From NCBI GenBank assembly GCA_014799485.1, contig JAAVHY010000036.1, positions 1 through 64,000 of the forward strand: a stretch of 64,000 nt of DNA, given 5' to 3'. This document shows, piece after piece, positions 54,005-60,915 of the stretch. The notes beneath the pieces are model-generated. The model made no database searches and was not told the origin of the DNA. It saw only the letters and a list, made by a program, of their open reading frames with translations. The stretch comes from Clostridiales bacterium (GTDB lineage Bacteria > Bacillota_A > Clostridia > Oscillospirales > Oscillospiraceae). How positions within the stretch are numbered: the stretch's first letter is position 1; each line of letters starts with the position of its first letter. Position numbers and translations under genes: made by a program.

Positions 54005-54101
54005 AAAGACAGTGTACCACAAAGCCCACAAAGAAACCAGGGATAATTTGCGAAAAATTTGTTAAATATCTATGAAGTCATAATCATAACGGGGCTGGAG
54101 A

Positions 54102-54623
54102 TTACTGGATGGAATAAGGCCCCCGGGCCAGCACCCTCACCGTGCCCGACGTGGCGGTGATCCGGCGGGGGGTGATGGTGACCATGTACAGGTGGTTGGT
54201 GACCAGGGCCTGTCCGTTGCCCAGCACGCCGCCGGAGGTGGTGTCGATCAGGCCCACGCTGTCCGTGGAGCCGCACACGGCGGAGCCCACCCGGAGCATC
54301 ACCTCGCACCCCACGTTGCCCACCAGGGTCTGCCCCTGGGTCAAGGTGACCACGGCAAACACGCCGCCGCTGGCGGAGCTGCCGTTCCCGCTGCCGCTTT
54401 GGCCGGCGAGGATATCGTTCAGCGACTTCTCCATCTGGGCCTGCCGCTCGTTGACGGTCTGGTCCACCATGGCCTTCACCTGGTTGGTAAAGGTGCCGTT
54501 CAGGTAGTCCAGGGTGACCAGCGGGTCGTTGGCGCTGCCTGGGCTGCCGGCGCTGGCGGCGTAGGCCACGGTGAGCAGGAAGCAGACGCAGGCCGCCGCC
54601 GCGGCGATCTTTAACTTTCTCAT
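54102..54623 (-). CDS. Secreted hypothetical protein (173 aa)
   Basis: No known family recognised. A signal peptide (MRKLKIAAAAACVCFLLTVAYAASA, cleaved near 25, quoted here as its first half KLKIAAAAACVCFLL) precedes a mature part with a short helical region (LDYLNGTFTNQVKAMVDQTV, NERQAQMEKSLNDILAG), a Gly/Ser linker, and a beta-rich domain (FAVVTLTQGQTLVGNVGCEV, then MLRVGSAVCGSTDSVGL and MVTITPRRITATSGTVRVLA). Two cysteines in that domain might form a disulfide. AGGAGG lies 7 bases before ATG 54623. It lies downstream of mazF with a 118-base gap. Confidence 0.75.
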   Translation of the reverse strand: MRKLKIAAAAACVCFLLTVAYAASAGSPGSANDPLVTLDYLNGTFTNQVKAMVDQTVNERQAQMEKSLNDILAGQSGSGNGSSASGGVFAVVTLTQGQTLVGNVGCEVMLRVGSAVCGSTDSVGLIDTTSGGVLGNGQALVTNHLYMVTITPRRITATSGTVRVLARGPYSIQ

Positions 54624-54675
54624 ATGTAAACCTCCTCGTCGGGTCAAGCTTCGTATCACTCGCTGCCCCTCCTCT

Positions 54676-54706
54676 CCCCACAAAGCCAAAGGGCGGCTTT
54701 GTGGGG
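54676..54706. other. 12-bp stem-loop between mazF and the secreted-protein gene
   Basis: CCCCACAAAGCC pairs with GGCTTTGTGGGG around AAAGGGC. Neither side has a T-run, so terminator function is uncertain. Confidence 0.5.
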
Positions 54707-54741
54707 ACCCCATTAGGGGTGCTTTCGCAGGAGAGGGGGCG

Positions 54742-55107
54742 CTATACCAATCTCTCCGGGCTCAGGCCGAAGCTGACGGCAATGGCGTTGTCCACCCGCC
54801 GCATCACCTGGTCGTCCACCCGTCCCATGTGCTCCCTCAGCCGTTTCTTGTCCAGGGTGCGGATCTGCTCCAAAAGCACCACCGAGTCTTTGGGCAGGCC
54901 GCAGCTGTGGGAGGCCAGGGTGATATGGGTGGGCAGGCGGGCCTTGCCCGTCTGGGAGGTGATCGCCGCGGCGATCACCGTAGGGCTGTGTTTATTGCCG
55001 GTATTGTTCTGGACGATGAGCACCGGGCGGACGCCGCCCTGCTCGCTGCCCACCACCGGGCTTAAGTCCGCGTAAAAAATATCGCCGCGCTTGACGCTAT
55101 TGTCCAC
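54742..55107 (-). CDS. mazF: MazF/PemK-family endoribonuclease toxin, no antitoxin gene adjacent
   Basis: Sequence-specific mRNA interferase of 121 aa. The family core is complete: [20 protein letters not shown], then [40 protein letters not shown] and the C-terminal [13 protein letters not shown]. Length fits Bacillus EndoA (NdoA). As in Bacillus it lies downstream of alr, but the small antitoxin gene (ndoAI/mazE) that should lie between is missing: the 160-base gap to alr has no ORF with RBS on the minus strand. Antitoxin may be encoded elsewhere or absent. A long palindrome lies just upstream. Confidence 0.93.
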   Translation of the reverse strand: MDNSVKRGDIFYADLSPVVGSEQGGVRPVLIVQNNTGNKHSPTVIAAAITSQTGKARLPTHITLASHSCGLPKDSVVLLEQIRTLDKKRLREHMGRVDDQVMRRVDNAIAVSFGLSPERLV

Positions 55108-55129
55108 AGGATCTCACACTCCGCCGGAT

Positions 55130-55166
55130 ATAGTGCCCGTCTACGCGTATGTAGACCGGGTACTAT
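55130..55166 (-). promoter_or_regulatory. Long imperfect palindrome upstream of mazF
   Basis: The inner arms GTCTAC (55139-55144) and GTAGAC (55151-55156) flank GCGTAT, and pairing extends outward through CCC/GGG to ATAGT/ACTAT. It lies 23 bases before the mazF start, in the position of an operator or of a leader hairpin. Confidence 0.55.
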
Positions 55167-55267
55167 CATTCTCCCACGGGGCGGCGGCTTTTATACCGTC
55201 CTGGCAGGGAAAAACCGCCGCGGCTCGCCGCCGGGGCCTTTTGCCACCGGCGGGTTCCCTGACTATC

Positions 55268-56398
55268 CTATGCGTCCTTGTAGATCCTTGGCACTCTGGG
55301 GGCGACGGCGCACAGCAGCTCATAGGAGATGGTGCCCGCCGTCTTGGCGTGCCGCTCGATGGGCAGGTGGGGGCCGAACACCTCCGCCACATCGCCGGGC
55401 TTCACGGGGCTGGACTCAGGCAGGCCCACCATGCACATATCCATACAAACGCGGCCCATGATTTGCCGGCACGCTCCGTCCAGCCACACACCTGTCTCGT
55501 TGGACAGCATCCGGTGGAGGCCGTCGGCATAGCCGATGGGCAGCACTGCCGCCCGTCCGCCAAATCCACCGAAGCTGGCCGTACAGCCGTAGCTCACCGG
55601 GGTGCCTCCCGGGAAGTCCCGCACCGCCGCCACCCGGCTGTAGAGGGACATCACCGGCTTGAGACCGGGGCCGTCCAGCCCCTCGCAGGAGGGGTCCGGG
55701 TAGTGCCCGTACAGGGCGATGCCCGGGCGCACCATATCCATGTGTGTACAGGGATAGTTTAACACGGCGGCGCTGGCGGCGCAATGCCGAATTTCAAAGG
55801 TACGGCCGTATTTTTCTTCCAGCTCCTCCAGCACGTCCAAAAACCGGGTAAATTGGAGCATGGTGTACTCCTCGTCCCCGTCGGCGTCGGCAAAGTGGGT
55901 GAAGATGCCCTCCGACTCCAGATGGGGCAGGGCGCACAGGGCGGCCAGCTCCCTGGCCGCCGCCTCGGGCTCGTGGGCCAGCACCCCCAGACGGCTCATG
56001 CCCGTGTCCGCTTTGAGGTGGATCTTCGCCCGCTTCCCCAACCCCCCCGCGGCGTCCGACAGGGCCTTTGCCAGCTCGGGGGTGAACACCGCCTGCGTCA
56101 CGCCCAGCTCCACCACCTGGTTGGCCAGCCCGGGCGGGGTGTACCCCAGTATGAGGATGGGGGCGGCGATCCCCGCCTGCCGCAGCGCCGCCGCTTCGTC
56201 CAGGCAGGCCACCGCCAGGTAGTCCGCCCCCAGCTCCACAAGCCGCCGTGCCACCGGGAGCGCCCCGTGGCCGTAGGCGTTGGCCTTCACCGTGCCTAAA
56301 AATTTACTGTCCGGGGCGCAGGCGCGCAGGTCCCGGTAGTTGTGCTCCAAATTTCCCAGGCTGATCTCAGCCCATGTGCGTGCCGTCTCCCGTGTCAT
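55268..56398 (-). CDS. alr: Alanine racemase
   Basis: Makes D-alanine for peptidoglycan. The 376-aa PLP enzyme starts RTWAEISLGNLEHNYRDLR. The PLP-lysine motif is VKANAYGHGA. The second catalytic residue, Tyr, is in PVSYGCTASFGG, and the C-terminal domain shows GRVCMDMCMVGLP. It is in the conserved Firmicute order lipoprotein-alr-mazF. Its start lies inside the preceding lipoprotein gene (32-base overlap). Confidence 0.95.
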   Translation of the reverse strand: MTRETARTWAEISLGNLEHNYRDLRACAPDSKFLGTVKANAYGHGALPVARRLVELGADYLAVACLDEAAALRQAGIAAPILILGYTPPGLANQVVELGVTQAVFTPELAKALSDAAGGLGKRAKIHLKADTGMSRLGVLAHEPEAAARELAALCALPHLESEGIFTHFADADGDEEYTMLQFTRFLDVLEELEEKYGRTFEIRHCAASAAVLNYPCTHMDMVRPGIALYGHYPDPSCEGLDGPGLKPVMSLYSRVAAVRDFPGGTPVSYGCTASFGGFGGRAAVLPIGYADGLHRMLSNETGVWLDGACRQIMGRVCMDMCMVGLPESSPVKPGDVAEVFGPHLPIERHAKTAGTISYELLCAVAPRVPRIYKDA

Positions 56399-56996
56399 CT
56401 TGTTTCAGCTCCGTTGTAAAATTGGATATCCGTGCCGTCAGCACCGTCTCCCCCGCCGCGCTCACCTCGGCGCTCAGCAGGGCATGGCCGGCCCGGTCAA
56501 AGGTGAGCAGGAACTGGGTGCCCGTGTTGGCCTCCAGCTCCGGGTCCTGGAAGGAGATCTGAAGGTACTCGCCGTTCCCGCCTGACCACGCGCACCTGGC
56601 CATGTAGCCCTTTTCGATCTGCTCCATCATGGCGGTGACGGCGGACACCGGGGTCAGCCCGTCCCCGTCCAGCAGCCCCAGGGACAGCCCCGCGCCGTCG
56701 TACTCCAGCACCGTCTCCCCCTGGGCGACGCGGGCGGTGATGCCCGAGAGCAGCTCCGGGGCGGTGATGGTGAGCACCGTCTCCCCCTCCCTCTGCCAGC
56801 TCGCGTCCAGGGTGAAGTCGTACACCGTCTCGCTGTAGCACACCGACACATCCACCGTGGCCGACCAGCCGGACAGCGCCTGATACTCTTCCCGGAGGGC
56901 CTGCGCCGCCTCCTCCGGGGTCTCTCCCACGCTCCCGGCCTTACAGCCGGACAGCAGCAGGGTCATCATCAGTACACAAGCCGTCAACTTGCGCAC
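56367..56996 (-). CDS. Lipoprotein, LolA/YdcC-like candidate
   Basis: Surface lipoprotein of 209 aa. Signal peptide MRKLTACVLMMTLLLSGC ends in a lipobox with Cys18. The mature part is beta-rich (WSATVDVSVCYSETVYDFTL, GETVLTITAPELLSGITARV, GETVLEYDGAGLSLGLLDGD, FLLTFDRAGHALLSAEVSAA), as in the LolA-like fold. Position supports this: in Bacillus the gene before alr is ydcC, an outer-membrane-carrier-like lipoprotein. Function is unknown. It overlaps alr by 32 bases and follows nnr by 16. Confidence 0.75.
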   Translation of the reverse strand: MRKLTACVLMMTLLLSGCKAGSVGETPEEAAQALREEYQALSGWSATVDVSVCYSETVYDFTLDASWQREGETVLTITAPELLSGITARVAQGETVLEYDGAGLSLGLLDGDGLTPVSAVTAMMEQIEKGYMARCAWSGGNGEYLQISFQDPELEANTGTQFLLTFDRAGHALLSAEVSAAGETVLTARISNFTTELKQDDTGDGTHMG

Positions 56997-57012
56997 CTCT
57001 CAAGATTCCTCC

Positions 57013-58605
57013 TTACATCAGTTCCTTCATGGCATGGGGGATCCGCTCGATCAAATCGGAGGGGGTCATGCCGTACTCCCCCTTGTCCTCCGCCGCCAAA
57101 TCCCCGGCCCTGCCGTGGAGCCAGACCGCCAGCGCCGCCGCGTCCGGCAGTTTCTGCGCCGCCAGCGCCCCCATCAGCCCCGCCAGCGCGTCCCCGCTGC
57201 CGCCCTTGGCCATGCCGGGGTTGCCTGTGGAGTTGACGGCGCACCCGCCGCCCATGGACACGATGGTACGCCAGCCCTTGAGCACCAGCGTGCAGTGGTG
57301 CCGCCCGGCGAATTCCCGGGCCGCCCCCAGCCGGTCCCGGACGGGCAACTCACAGCCGGACAGCCGGGCGAACTCCCCGTCGTGGGGGGTGAGGATGGTC
57401 TCCCCCGCCCGCTCGTCCAATATATTGATATGCCTGGAAATGAGATTTAGACCGTCCGCGTCCAGGATGATGGGGCAGGTCAGCTCTTTCATCAGTCGGA
57501 GTACCAGCCGCGACCCCCGCTCCCCCTGCCCCAGACCGGGGCCAATCACCGCGGCGGTGCAGCCCTTCGCCTTTTCCACAACGGCTTCATCGCTTTCCGG
57601 CCAGGGCCACACCATCACCTCATCGCAGCACTTGGCGGCCAGGATGGGGTACACGTCCCCGGGCACGGCCAGCGTGGTCAGACCCGCGCCGCCCCGCACC
57701 GCGGCCCGGGCGCACAGCGCCGCCGCGCCGGTATACCCCCGGCTCCCGGCCAGGATGAACAGTTTGCCAAAATCCCCCTTGTGGCTGTCCGCGGGCCGCC
57801 GGGGAAGGGACAACAGCTCCCGCTCCACCAGCACGGTCTGGGGGCGCGGCGGGTACAGGTCCTCCGGGATGCCGATGTCGGCGACGACCACCCGTCCGCT
57901 GTGCGCCGCGCCCTGGCCCACAAACAGCCCCGGCTTGCCCCGGGAGAAGGTCACCGTCACATCGGCCTTCACCGCCGTGCCCATCACGTCCCCGGTGTCG
58001 GCGTGGATGCCGCTGGGCACGTCGGCGGACACCACCCAGCCCGTCCCCCACCGGGTCATGCGGACGGCCAGGGCCGCGTCGCCCTCCAGATCCCGGGTGA
58101 GGCCCACGCCGAACAGCGCGTCGATGGCCACGTCGAAGGGCATATACTGCCGCTTGCGCTCCCATTCCGGGTCAAAATCCTCCAGCATCCCCCCGGCTTC
58201 CACCAGGCGGCGCTCCATTTCCAGGCAGTCGTCGGTCATTTTGGCCCGGTCGCCCACCAGGACGCACTTCACCCGCCAGCCCATCTCCAGCAGCAGCCGG
58301 GCGGCGGCCACGCCGTCCCCGCCGTTGTTGCCGGGGCCGCAGAACACGATGGCGGAGCGCTGGCGCAGGGCCCAGAATTCGGCCTGCTCCTCTTGGGTGG
58401 GGGCATGGCCGTCCTCGGTGATCCAGCCATAGCCGATGGGGCCGTCAGGCCCCATCCCCACCCCCGGCCCCGGGATGGGCAGGGAGCGCACCTCCTCCAC
58501 CAGCGCCATGGCGGCGTTCTCCATCAGCACCGTGGAGGGGACGCCCCGCTCCTCGATGGCCCGGCGGTCGGTCTCCCGCATCTGCGCGGCGGTGTACAGC
58601 TCCAT
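57013..58605 (-). CDS. nnr: Bifunctional NAD(P)H-hydrate epimerase and dehydratase
   Basis: Repairs hydrated NAD(P)H. The 530-aa protein joins an N-terminal YjeF_N epimerase domain (MELYTAAQMRETDRRAIEER, with VFCGPGNNGGDGVAAARLLL and ADVPSGIHADTG) and a C-terminal ribokinase-like dehydratase (about 255-530: KGDFGKLFILAGSRGYTGAA, VIGPGLGQ, LDADGLNL, TPHDGEFARL, GNPGMAKGGSGDALAG). ATG 58605 has AAGGGGG 8 bases upstream and is preferred to the frame start at 58623. First gene of the nnr-lipoprotein-alr-mazF transcript. The acpS that often precedes it is not seen. Confidence 0.94.
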   Translation of the reverse strand: MELYTAAQMRETDRRAIEERGVPSTVLMENAAMALVEEVRSLPIPGPGVGMGPDGPIGYGWITEDGHAPTQEEQAEFWALRQRSAIVFCGPGNNGGDGVAAARLLLEMGWRVKCVLVGDRAKMTDDCLEMERRLVEAGGMLEDFDPEWERKRQYMPFDVAIDALFGVGLTRDLEGDAALAVRMTRWGTGWVVSADVPSGIHADTGDVMGTAVKADVTVTFSRGKPGLFVGQGAAHSGRVVVADIGIPEDLYPPRPQTVLVERELLSLPRRPADSHKGDFGKLFILAGSRGYTGAAALCARAAVRGGAGLTTLAVPGDVYPILAAKCCDEVMVWPWPESDEAVVEKAKGCTAAVIGPGLGQGERGSRLVLRLMKELTCPIILDADGLNLISRHINILDERAGETILTPHDGEFARLSGCELPVRDRLGAAREFAGRHHCTLVLKGWRTIVSMGGGCAVNSTGNPGMAKGGSGDALAGLMGALAAQKLPDAAALAVWLHGRAGDLAAEDKGEYGMTPSDLIERIPHAMKELM

Positions 58606-58631
58606 GCGGCTGCCCCCTTTCATTTTCTCAC

Positions 58632-58660
58632 ATTATAGCCTTTTCCCTCTTGCATTTCAA
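58632..58660 (-). promoter_or_regulatory. Promoter of the nnr-alr-mazF operon
   Basis: TTGAAA, 17-base spacer, TATAAT on the minus strand. Its -35 box overlaps the -35 of the divergent T-box promoter. Confidence 0.88.
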
Positions 58661-58678
58661 CCTTTATTGTGTTATAAA
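58650..58678 (+). promoter_or_regulatory. Promoter of the T-box transcript
   Basis: TTGCAT, 17-base spacer, TATAAA. Predicted transcription start is near 58685, giving a leader of about 235 bases up to the T-box terminator. It is divergent from and interleaved with the nnr promoter. Confidence 0.75.
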
Positions 58679-58684
58679 GGTTGG

Positions 58685-58920
58685 TAGCGAAATGCGAAGA
58701 ACGGGAAAATAGGGAGTTTTGCCACCAGGCAGAGAGGGGCGGCCGCCGGCTGAAAGCCGCCCCGGTGCGCGTCCCTTGGTTCGCCCGGGAGCGGCCCGCG
58801 AGAGCGGGACGGCTGGCCGCCGTTAACCGGCTTCGAGTGCGCGCGGAAAGCGCGAATGCGGGTGGTACCGCGGAAGGGTCGCCTTTCGTCCCCGGTTTGC
58901 GGGGAGGAAGGGCGTTTTTT
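58685..58920 (+). promoter_or_regulatory. T-box riboswitch leader (candidate Phe specifier)
   Basis: Transcription antitermination by uncharged tRNA. The conserved T-box GGTGGTACCGCGG lies at 58861-58873 (preceded by GAATGCG). The competing terminator follows: stem CGCCTTTCGTCCCCG region 58880-58914 with TTTTTT at 58915-58920. Upstream, 58690-58850 is a stem I-type structure with a GC-rich arm (GGGGCGGC/GCCGCCCC). TTC at 58780-58782, followed by G, is a plausible specifier for phenylalanine, matching pheS-pheT downstream. The specifier call is inference, while the T-box itself is clear. Confidence 0.9.
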
Positions 58921-58962
58921 ATCCCCACCCGCCGTCCGCGCGCCATCATAAGGAGGGATCTG

Positions 58963-59847
58963 ATGCAAGACGCCCGAAGCAAGCTCAAATTGAAGTGGGG
59001 CCGTTTCCCCGCCCTGCTGCTGGCAGGTATCATCAACGCCTTTGGCGTGACGATTTTCCTCTATCCCGTCAACCTGTACGACAGCGGTATATCCGGCACG
59101 TCCATGCTGCTGGCCCAGCTCACCCCTGACGAGGTGTCCCTGTCCCTGTTCCTGGCCGTGCTCAACGTCCCGCTGTTTTTGTTCGGCCTGAAGCGCCAGG
59201 GCAGGGAGTTCACCATCTATTCCCTGTTCGCCGTGGCGGTGTACTCCGTCAGCGCGTGGCTCATCACCGATGTGCTGCCCATCGACGTGGCCATCGCCTC
59301 CCCCCTGGCGGGGCAGGACCTGCTGCTCTGCGCGCTGTTCGGCGGCATCATCTCCGGGCTCGGCAGCGGCCTCACCATCCGCCTGGGCGGCGCCATCGAC
59401 GGCATTGAGGTCATGGCGGTCATCTTCGCCAAGCGGCTGGGGCTGACGGTGGGCACCTTCGTGATGGTCTACAACGTGGCGCTGTACATCGTGTGCGGCG
59501 TCGCCCTGAACAGCTGGATCCTGCCGCTGTACTCCATCGTCACCTACGCCGCCGCCCTCAAAACGGTGGACTTCGTGGTGGAGGGCATCGACCGCTCCAA
59601 AGCGGCCTCCATCATCACCAGCCATCCCAAAGAGGTGTGCGACGCCCTTTCCCAGCACTTCGGCAGCGGCGTGACCTGGATGGAGGCCTGGGGCGGGTTC
59701 TCCCACTCACGGAAGGCTATGGTCTACTTCGTGGTCAACCGCTTCCAGATCAGCCAGATGCGGGACATCGTACACGAGGCCGACCCCTCCGCCTATATCA
59801 CCATCAGCGACGTGGCCGATGTGTTCAAGGTCAACCAGGATCTGTAA
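58963..59847 (+). CDS. YitT family membrane protein (DUF161 + DUF2179)
   Basis: Membrane protein of 294 aa, function unsettled. Five TM helices (starting ALLLAGIINAFGVTIFLYPV; others near YSLFAVAVYSVSAWLITDVL, LLLCALFGGIISGLGSGLTI and FVMVYNVALYIVCGVAL) with the hallmark GGAIDGIEV, then a cytoplasmic DUF2179 domain (AASIITSHPKEVCDALSQHF and VVNRFQISQMRDIV). AAGGAGG lies 6 bases before ATG 58963. It stands between the T-box and pheS, so its expression follows Phe-tRNA charging. A role in amino-acid or metabolite export is possible. Confidence 0.9.
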   Translation: MQDARSKLKLKWGRFPALLLAGIINAFGVTIFLYPVNLYDSGISGTSMLLAQLTPDEVSLSLFLAVLNVPLFLFGLKRQGREFTIYSLFAVAVYSVSAWLITDVLPIDVAIASPLAGQDLLLCALFGGIISGLGSGLTIRLGGAIDGIEVMAVIFAKRLGLTVGTFVMVYNVALYIVCGVALNSWILPLYSIVTYAAALKTVDFVVEGIDRSKAASIITSHPKEVCDALSQHFGSGVTWMEAWGGFSHSRKAMVYFVVNRFQISQMRDIVHEADPSAYITISDVADVFKVNQDL

Positions 59848-59874
59848 ATCAGCACATGATAAAGGAGTTTTAAC

Positions 59875-60900
59875 ATGAAAGAACAGTTAGCAAAAATCCG
59901 CGCCGAGGCGCTCTCCGCCTTTGAGAGCGTCAAGGATTCCGCCGCCCTGGACGAGCTGCGGGTGAAGTACTTGGGCAAAAAGGGCGAGCTGACGGCGGTC
60001 TTGAAGCAGATGGGCAAGCTGTCCGCCGAGGAGCGCCCCGCCATGGGCCAGCTGGCCAACGAGGTCCGCGCCGCCCTGGAGGGCGCCCTGGACGCCGCCT
60101 CCCAGAAGCTGGAGGCCGCCGCCATGGAGCTGAAGCTGAAGGCGGAGACAGTGGACGTGACCATCCCCGGCAAGCAGATGCAGGTGGGCCGCCGCCACCC
60201 CATGAACACCGCCCTGGAGGAGATCAAGGACATCTTTATCGGGATGGGCTTCACCGTGCTGGACGGCCCGGAGATCGAGCTGGCCGAGCTGAACTTCGAC
60301 CGGCTCAACGCCGAGGAGGGCCACCCCTCCCGGGACTGGTCGGACACCTTCTACTTTGACGAGGACAGCCGGGTGATGCTCCGCTCCCAGACCTCCCCCA
60401 TGCAGGTCCGGGCCATGGACTCCATGGAGCTGCCCATCCGCATTATCGCCCCCGGCCGGGTGTACCGCAAGGACGAGGTGGACGCCACCCACTCCCCCAT
60501 GTTCCACCAGGTGGAGGGCATGGTCATCGACAAGGGCATCACCATGGCCGACCTGAAGGGCACGCTGAACACCCTGGCGGAGCGGCTGTTCGGGGTGGGC
60601 ACCGTCACCCGCTTCCGCCCCCACCACTTCCCCTTCACCGAGCCCTCCTGCGAGATGGACGTGCAGTGTCACAAGTGCGGCGGCGCCGGCTGCCCCACCT
60701 GCAAGGGCGAGGGCTGGATCGAGCTGCTGGGCGCGGGGATGATCCACCCCCGGGTGCTGGAGATGGCGGGCATCGACCCCGACGAGTGGTCGGGCTGGGC
60801 CTTCGGCATGGGCCTGGAGCGCACCGCCCTGCGCCGGTTCAAGATCGATGACCTGCGCCTGATTTTCGAGAACGACGTCCGGTTCTTAGAGCAGTTTTAA
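59875..60900 (+). CDS. pheS: Phenylalanyl-tRNA synthetase alpha subunit
   Basis: Catalytic subunit that charges tRNA-Phe. The 341 aa comprise a coiled-coil N-terminus (about 1-90), motif 2 MLRSQTSPMQVRAM and RIIAPGRVYRKDEVDATHSP, and motif 3 WAFGMGLERTALRRF near the end. FRPHHFPFTEPSCEMDV is also conserved. Its C-terminal half carries CHKCGGAGCPTCKGEG, a four-cysteine, zinc-ribbon-like insert seen in clostridial PheS. It follows the YitT gene by 27 bases and precedes pheT by 15. Confidence 0.97.
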   Translation: MKEQLAKIRAEALSAFESVKDSAALDELRVKYLGKKGELTAVLKQMGKLSAEERPAMGQLANEVRAALEGALDAASQKLEAAAMELKLKAETVDVTIPGKQMQVGRRHPMNTALEEIKDIFIGMGFTVLDGPEIELAELNFDRLNAEEGHPSRDWSDTFYFDEDSRVMLRSQTSPMQVRAMDSMELPIRIIAPGRVYRKDEVDATHSPMFHQVEGMVIDKGITMADLKGTLNTLAERLFGVGTVTRFRPHHFPFTEPSCEMDVQCHKCGGAGCPTCKGEGWIELLGAGMIHPRVLEMAGIDPDEWSGWAFGMGLERTALRRFKIDDLRLIFENDVRFLEQF

Positions 60901-60915
60901 GAGGAGGGAACGACT

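Noticed and set aside
53746..54006. 87-residue N-terminal extension of GltX
   Set aside because: It crosses a terminator and the gltX promoter. ATG 53745 has an RBS and gives the usual protein length.
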